This document shows, in pieces, positions 59,301-64,000 of a stretch of 64,000 nucleotides of DNA. Below the pieces are notes generated by a model that saw nothing but the letters and a program-made list of their open reading frames with translations, was not told the DNA's origin and did no database searches. The stretch comes from Arcuatula senhousia (Eukaryota; Mollusca; Bivalvia; Mytilida; Mytilidae). The translations under genes were made by a program, and so were the position numbers. Numbering within the stretch: the first letter of the stretch is position 1; each line of letters opens with the position of its first letter. The stretch is from NCBI GenBank assembly GCA_963971305.1, contig OZ020303.1, positions 15,931,184-15,995,183 of the forward strand, written 5' to 3'.

Positions 59301-60840
59301 GCATTTGAATGGATAAAAGCCGAGGATCTCGAAAATGTTCAATTTCTGAAGCTCGTACTCCCTTAAGCAATATCTGTACCTCTATTGTTTGCTATTGTGC
59401 TGTTAGCAATGTGTATAGGTCCTATTATATCTGTTAAGTTTAAACCATCATAAGCTCCATTGGTTACAGTAATGTTGTTCATCAAGGGGACATATGGACT
59501 GGCGCTGATAGATGCTCTGCCCTCAGTATAGTCTGGATTTAAATAAATGTCCTTTCCAGCATAAGAGATGTCCAAGTATTCTAACCAGGTCAAAGTTTCA
59601 TTGATAGCAATATTTCCATCTTTTTTACGTGTGACTGTATTATTATAGAATTCTAGCCCTCTCCAATTGGATTTAGCCAAGTCATTTCTTAGTCCTGTAC
59701 ATTCAAAACTTATCAACTGCTGACCATCTGAAATATAAGAAATAAACTATTAGCAGTGCATTTATGTGATAAACATTACATGTTATCATCATGTACAACC
59801 CAAATCAAAATTTTGCTAAAATTAGTATGCCCTGAAGGTACTCCTTGTGAAAACAACACGTTAGGAAAAATATGAGAAATACACAAATAATGGGATCAGT
59901 TGTACTGAATTTAGCAAAATTTTGATTTCGGTCTTACATGTATATGGTAGTTATACATGCTACTAAATACATATAATAAACTACCATGAAAGAACTTTTA
60001 TTGTTGGATATAAATTTTATGGATTGGGCAAATTAACATTTTCGTGGATTCCTGAATTTGTGATTTAGACAACTCTCAGGGTTCATCACAGACTGAATAG
60101 CTTAAAATTAACGGTTCAGAGAAAAACTTTTAAAAGTGAAGACAGGTGAACTGTGTGATTTTTAAACAAAATAAACTATGAGTTTCTGTGTACAATAAAA
60201 ATCTTCTCACCACAAACATGTTGACCAACTTTAATCACTCCACCTCCTTGTAACCCAGGACAATTTAACAGAGAATTTTCATGGCCATTACATCTAGGTT
60301 TCTCAAATAACATATAGTCCGTCTTGTTACGTGAAAATGAATGGTAGGTGAAGTTTCCTTTGACAAATCCTAAGTGTCTACAGGCTACATCCGCATCTAT
60401 CTTTGTGAAACTGAAAAATAAAAAAATAAAATTTCTGAATTTATAATAATATTATTTCCATACTAATTTTTTAGATGTACATTTGTACATGTATACATGA
60501 AGAAAAACTTTCATGTGTTTTTAAGACATCAATGTAACAGCATACCACACAATATAAACTTAATTTCAAGAAACTATTTTTGAGCTATACATGTTAAACA
60601 AATACTAATCATAGTTTTTGCACAAGTACTATTAACTCTCACTACAATGTAAACTCACTTTACATAGTTAGTACACACTCCCCTCCATTTTCCACTATAA
60701 AATAGTTCAAACTTCCCATCCCTGGTAGTATTTCCATCCATAAGTCTGGCATCAGTTGGAAAATCACTACTTGAACCAACAATGTTGTCATTCTCTGGAT
60801 CTTTAGTCATTGTAATTCTTCCTCCCTCTTCATCACTACC
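45225..60840 (-). CDS. bark: Protein bark beetle/Anakonda homolog, 14 exons, 5' end missing
   Basis: Fourteen exons with GT-AG borders join in phase to 9,519 nt: 3,172 residues plus stop. From the visible N terminus: SRCR 1 (~31-138), beta-helix-type repeats with the GNxFxxN pattern, CUB-like 1 (~296-425), beta-helix, SRCR 2 (~898-1004), beta-helix, CUB-like 2 (~1120-1255), beta-helix, SRCR 3 (~1716-1832), CUB-like 3 (~1966-2095), beta-helix, C-type lectin domain (~2381-2479), membrane span (~2491-2519), and a 653-residue cytoplasmic tail. This order matches Drosophila bark beetle (Anakonda), which organises tricellular septate junctions in epithelia. Many NxS/T sites suit an extracellular protein. 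The tail has Pro-rich PPTPPPP and KPRPVPKPRS, a repeated SRENL motif, and ends METEI. A signal peptide is not visible; the first exon or exons are right of 60840. Role in junctions is inferred from the family. Confidence 0.9.
47765..47972 (-). CDS. bark: bark exon 13: C-type lectin, second half
   Basis: Encodes AAGGYLADSKDKQNFLQYL...DLTVWVYAEVAKGYC...EQDCHRKLLPFICEK, with the typical WV and FICEK ends and paired cysteines. Acceptor TTTTTCAG, donor AAGG|GTAAAA. Confidence 0.88.
48283..48377 (-). CDS. bark: bark exon 12: C-type lectin, first half
   Basis: Encodes KCSPGWRLHDDRCYRYMGAS...YDAIEFCK. Acceptor TTCCTTAG, donor AAA|GTAAGT. Confidence 0.88.
48703..49610 (+). mobile_element. Tandem-repeat element with ACCCCCACTCG ends in bark intron
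   Basis: ATACCCCCACTCG near 48710 and its complement CGAGTGGGGGTAT near 49596 bracket about five ~172-bp units (AACAGGAAGTAGATGATGGA, GAAGCTGTGTACCAAATTTG, CCATCCAGTAGAAG, TTTCACATTTCAAATTT). Open frames here come from the repeats. It lies in the intron between bark exons 11 and 12. Confidence 0.85.
49681..49853 (-). CDS. bark: bark exon 11
   Basis: Encodes YINGIPMDNKPIDARENWWGSERPNFVLGRI...ISNLSLIDG. ENWWGS-type motifs recur in the beta-helix parts. Acceptor TGTATAG, donor GATG|GTAAGT. Confidence 0.85.
50293..50965 (-). CDS. bark: bark exon 10: beta-helix
   Basis: Beta-helix-like repeats (NITNNVFAYGTNGEALNISG, FNTIEDNVGHYILRIF). Acceptor TTTTCAG, donor ATTGA|GTAAGT. Confidence 0.88.
51267..53792 (-). 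CDS. bark: bark exon 9: beta-helix, SRCR 3, CUB-like 3
   Basis: The largest exon (2,526 nt). After RYTYPPTLPYSKIHLYNC come beta-helix repeats, a KENYWGTG motif, a LIIPPGAIVQFEPNVG stretch, SRCR 3 (FLELFNTTTKTWTIMC...FIRCG), and a CUB-like domain (VSFRLLQFNLYHDDF...VIEIFDGTEVTEGNLI). Acceptor TTTTATAG, donor CCAG|GTAAAC. Confidence 0.92.
54115..54858 (-). CDS. bark: bark exon 8: beta-helix, CUB-like 2
   Basis: Encodes VALAAVPKGNMPESTQIRHL..., MFDDNQGHGFLTRSPFLQ beta-helix repeats and a Cys-free CUB-like domain (ISVTQRYRITLQLLDYNPK). Donor TCAG|GTAATA. Confidence 0.88.
55271..55505 (-). CDS. bark: bark exon 7: SRCR 2, second half
   Basis: Encodes GWTDENSALVCSQLGLTFDP...DVQCNHLDSDLTQCES...VVFVRCQPPTWAG. 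Acceptor TTTCTATCAG, donor GCAG|GTAAAT. Confidence 0.9.
55828..57335 (-). CDS. bark: bark exon 6: beta-helix, SRCR 2 first half
   Basis: 502 codons: beta-helix repeats (NTRIENNARAGVNISYAGG, NTFTENDG), a YNWWGTFPEDEIDRF motif, a LELKPNSVLEFDNSIG stretch, then SRCR 2 start (GRLEVNMYNDVWGTVCNK). Acceptor CTTGTAG, donor AAG|GTACTT. Confidence 0.92.
57727..58021 (-). CDS. bark: bark exon 5: CUB-like 1
   Basis: Encodes TYNTEPGQRISVHFLLMERD...IQFWSDEG with cysteines placed as in a CUB domain. Acceptor TTTGTCTAG, donor GAAG|GTAAGC. Confidence 0.88.
58414..58667 (-). CDS. bark: bark exon 4: beta-helix to CUB-like
   Basis: Encodes YGIYTETGIGRVLINMTDVD...SGSFCRAAVSAEANYPFF...FDNYDCSR. Acceptor TTTTATAG, donor CAAGA|GTAAGT. 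Confidence 0.87.
58985..59362. mobile_element. Intact 378-bp TTAA MITE in a bark intron
   Basis: Uninterrupted copy of the 18228 element: GGGAGTACAAGCCTGAGA and inverted TCTGAAGCTCGTACTCCC, with TTAA at 58981-58984 and 59363-59366. Its near end is 13 nt from the donor of bark exon 3. Confidence 0.9.
59380..59727 (-). CDS. bark: bark exon 3: SRCR 1 end and beta-helix
   Basis: Encodes DGQQLISFECTGLRNDL...LTWLEYLDISYAGKDIY...IHIANSTIANNRG. Acceptor TATTTCAG, donor AGAG|GTACAG. Confidence 0.88.
60211..60410 (-). CDS. bark: bark exon 2: SRCR 1
   Basis: Encodes FTKIDADVACRHLGFVKGNF...CNGHENSLLNCPGLQGGGV...VGQHVC, a clear SRCR core. Acceptor TTTTTCAG, donor TGTG|GTGAGA. Confidence 0.87.
60659..60840 (-). 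CDS. bark: bark exon 1 visible: SRCR 1 start
   Basis: Encodes GSDEEGGRITMTKD...DARLMDGNTTRDGKFELF...WRGVCTNYV. Acceptor TGTTTCAG at its start shows that an upstream exon exists. Donor AA|GTGAGT. Confidence 0.83.
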
Positions 60841-61440
60841 CTGAAACAGATTACCAAAAAAAAATAAAGAAACTGATTATCACAGTCTGTTCAATATTTG
60901 GTTTTTATGGCAAAATGTAACATTTTCTTTCATTATCATTTAACATGCATGATACATGTTACTTAGCAATAGCGATGTTTATTGTCTTTCTGCATCAGTA
61001 CTGTTACTTTTCAATCTGTTAATGTATACTATGATTTTTTTAGAATTAGCCATTTTTGTCATTGGTGAAAAGATGTTAACTTGAATTTTCAAAAGTGTAA
61101 AAACTTTCCTCATACCGTATATTGCATTGTGTCAATCCTTAAACAGGCAAAGGCCATTAACATTATTCATTCCATTATTGTCAACGAAGCAAGGATTTCA
61201 ATTAATCTAGCATAAAACAATACAAATCATCTTTTATTAACATTACAACTGACCACCAAGACAATTACTAAGGTTTTCGAGTATGACAAAACCTACCGTA
61301 CATGTATTTTGCCGTGTATAGTGCGCAGTTTTTTGGTAATAAAATATATCTAAATTGTTACAGATGGCAGATCATATAAAGTATAAAGCACCAACATTTG
61401 AATTTCAAATGTATCCATGATTGAAATTAATAATATGACA
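60841..61440. other. bark upstream intron, no feature
   Basis: AT-rich DNA upstream of the first visible bark exon. I searched for a signal-peptide exon on the minus strand and saw none. Confidence 0.45.
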
Positions 61441-61600
61441 ACAAAAGGCTCTCAGGAGCCTGAATCGCTCACTTTATCTCTTATGCTAAAGCCTTGGTGT
61501 AGAGTGCAACATGGTCTACATGTGCTTAGTAATAAGTAACATTAAAGAAACTAGTTAGGACAGAAAATACTCTAAGATCAAGAATACAAAGTTACAAAAA
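61441..61600 (-). repeat. AGCTCACC-family 3' end fragment
   Basis: AAAAGGCTCTCAGGAGCCTGAATCGCTCAC is the reversed 3' module of the family; only a short tail follows before the next copy. Confidence 0.75.
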
Positions 61601-64000
61601 AACTAGAGGCTCCCAGGAGCCTGAATCGCTCACCTGATCTCTTATGCCAAAGTTTGAATAAATTTCACAAACTTTCAAGTATACAAAGTTGCAAAACAAT
61701 CCTTTCAGTGGTTTCAGAGAAGATTTTTGGAAATCAGTTTAAACTAATAGAAAAAACAGTTAAAGGGCAATAACTCCTGTAAGGACCTTTTGATGCTGAA
61801 CAAGCAAATTTGCTTCAGATTTTCTCTATTTCTTATTCTTTTCGAGTTATAAGCCAAAAACAATGGTCTGACCCCTTGTTCTATTCTTAGCAATGGCGGT
61901 CATGTTGGTTGGTCGACATGTATATAATTCACAAACTTGGTAGAGGACATCCTAAATATCAAGTGTACCAAGTTTCAAAGCAATCCCTTCAGTGGTTTCA
62001 GAGAAGAAGATTTTTGAAAATCAGTGTAAATTAATGGAAAAAAACAGTTAAAGGGGAATAACTCTTAAACGGCTGATCTGACAATTTAGACCCTGAAATC
62101 ATTTTTGTAGATCTCAATGAGCTTAACAATTCTGAAATGCTAACTTTTCCTCTAGCTCTAACGGTTTTCAAAATATAGTAAAAAAACTGCAAAAATGGTC
62201 AATTTTGATGATTAAAGGGCATTAACTCCTATAAAGAGTCATTTCACAACTTCGACTCAATGGAGAGATTCGTAGAGCTTTTGATGCTGAAAAAAGAGGG
62301 TTGCTTCGGATTTTCTCTATCTCTTATACTTTTTGAGTTGTAAGCCAAAAACAATGTTCTGACCCCCTGTTCTATTTTTAGCCACGGCGGCCATGTTGGT
62401 TGGTTGACGTGTATATAATTCACAAACTTGGTAGAGGACATCCTAAAGATCATGTATACCAAGATATAAATGCAATGCCTTCAGTGGTTTCAGAGAGGAA
62501 GATTTTTGAAAATCAGTGTAAATTAAAGGAAAAAACAGTTAAAGGGGAATAACTCTTAAACGACTGATCTGACAATTTAGACCCTGAAATCATTTTTGTA
62601 GATCTCAATGAGCTTAACAATTCTGCAATGCTAACTTTTCCTCTAGCTCTAACAGTTTTCAATATATAGTCCAAAAACTGCAAAAATGGTCAATTTTGAT
62701 GATTAAAGGGCAAGAACTCCTGTAAGAAGTCGTTTCACAACTTCGACTCAATGGAGACTTTCGTAGAGCTTTTGATGCTGAACAAGAAGGGTTGCTTCGG
62801 ATTTTCTCTATCTCTTATACTTTTCGAGTTATAAGCCAAAAACAATGGTCTGACCCCCCTGTTCTATTTTTAGCAACAGCGGCCATGTTGGTTGGTTGAT
62901 ATGTATATAATTCACAAACTTGGTAGAGGACATCCTAAAGATCAAGTATACCAAGTATCAATGCAATCCCTTCAGTGGTTTTAGAGAAGAAGATTTTTGA
63001 AAATCAGTGTAAATTAATGGAAAAAACAGTTAAAGGGGAATAACTCTTAAACGACTGATCTGACAATTTAGACCCTGAAATCATTTTTGTAGATCTCAAT
63101 GAGCTTAACAATTCTGCAATGCTAACTTTTCCTCTAGCTCTAACGGTTTTCAAGATATAGTCCAAAAACTGCAAAAATGGTCAATTTTGATGATTAAAGG
63201 GCAATAACTCCTGTAAGGAGTCGTTTCACAACTTCGACTCAATGGAGACTTTCATAGAACTTTTGATGCTGAACAAGGTAGGTTGCTTCGGATTTTCTCT
63301 ATCTCTTATACTTTTCGAGTTATAAGCCAAAAACAATGGTCTGACCCCCCTGTTCTATTTTTAGCAACGGCGGCCATGTTGGTTGGTCGACATGTATATA
63401 ATTCACAAACTTGGTAGAGGACATCCTAAAGATCATGTATACCAAGTATCAATGCAATCCCTTTAGTGGTTTTAGAGAAGAAGATTTTTGAAAATCAGTG
63501 TAAATTAATGGAAAAAACAGTTAAAGGGGAATAACTCTTAAACGGCTGATCTGACAATTTAGACCCTGAAATCATTTTTGTAGATCTCAATGAGCTTAAC
63601 AATTCTGCAATGCTAACTTTTCCTCTAGCTCTAACGGTTTTCAAGATATAGTCCAAAAACTGCAAAAATGGTCAATTTTGATGATTAAAGGGCATTAACT
63701 CCTGTAAGAAGTCGTTTCACAACTTCGACTCAATGGAGACTTTCGTAGAGCTTTTCAAACAAGTTAAAATTGATTGAAAACAGTTCAAGGGGGATAAGTC
63801 ATAAAAGGTTGATCTGACAATTTTAACCCTGAAATCATTCTTATAGATCTCAATGAGTTGAACAATTCAGCAATGCTAATTTTCCTTTACTACACATGGT
63901 TTTTTACGATAAAGTTGAAAAACTGCGAAAAATTGTCAATTTTGACGAATTTTGAGTCAGCCAACCACTTCGACTCAATGGAGAGGTTTGTAGGGCTGAT
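61601..64000 (-). repeat. AGCTCACC-family element with 491-bp tandem units
   Basis: Starts AACTAGAGGCTCCCAGGAGCCTGAATCGCTCACCTG (reversed 3' module) and runs to the window end as more than four copies of a ~491-bp unit. CTTCAGTGGTTTCAGAGAAG-type marks recur near 61986, 62478, 62969 and 63460. Each unit holds a GGCCATGTTGGTTGGT and a CTCTAGCTCTAACGGTTTTC stretch. The last unit is shorter and more diverged. Confidence 0.9.

Overview
The window is invertebrate nuclear DNA, very probably from a bivalve mollusc and perhaps a mussel. It is AT-rich, its genes are split by GT-AG introns, and it is crowded with tandem-repeat transposons whose ends (AGCTCACCTG..., ATGCCCCGCC..., GTCTCGCCTGCG...) are typical of bivalve genomes. 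The species cannot be read from the sequence. No homology search was run; family calls come from motifs and remembered family features.

Layout, left to right. 1-2.6 kb is repeat DNA: 150-bp monomers split by a TTAA-flanked MITE, then a TGACAGTTCTA array. 2.7-20.6 kb (+) holds nine in-phase exons of a ZNF451-like C2H2 zinc-finger protein ending in a PIN-like domain; its 5' end lies off the left edge. The first visible intron contains tRNA-like repeats and a complete three-exon transposase gene (zinc motifs, helix-turn-helix, DDE nuclease, SWIM finger; 6.8-9.7 kb), followed by a 48-bp minisatellite and a poly(A) signal. 20.6-25 kb is repeats and unassigned DNA. 25.6-26.9 kb (-) is a truncated reverse transcriptase of Penelope-like type. 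27.1-30.3 kb (+) is a two-exon gene with a LURAP1/FAM89/FAM167-like core and an 8-residue repeat tail. 33.0-34.7 kb (-) is a RING-less TRIM-like protein. 35-42.4 kb is mostly nested repeats, and 42.4-45.2 kb is AT-rich with a 160-bp hairpin.

45.2-60.8 kb (-) holds 14 consecutive exons of a giant protein like Drosophila bark beetle/Anakonda. They join into one open frame of 9,519 nt (3,172 residues) with phase kept at every junction. The extracellular part cycles SRCR, beta-helix and CUB-like modules three times and ends in a C-type lectin domain, followed by one membrane span and a 650-residue tail with about 20 copies of an S-R-E/D-N-L motif and a PDZ-ligand-like C terminus. The N-terminal exon or exons are off the right edge or lost in the 491-bp tandem repeats that fill 61.6-64 kb.

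The genes do not form a pathway: they are ordinary host genes (nuclear SUMO-type zinc-finger protein, adaptor-like protein, TRIM-like protein, cell-junction protein) embedded in mobile DNA. The most unusual observations are the shared end architecture of several repeat families (sub-terminal inverted repeat, 3' stem-loop, CTTGTT end, insertion in T-runs), which suggests Helentron-associated (HINE/pearl-type) elements; the DDE-SWIM transposase inside a host intron; and the motif array in the bark tail.
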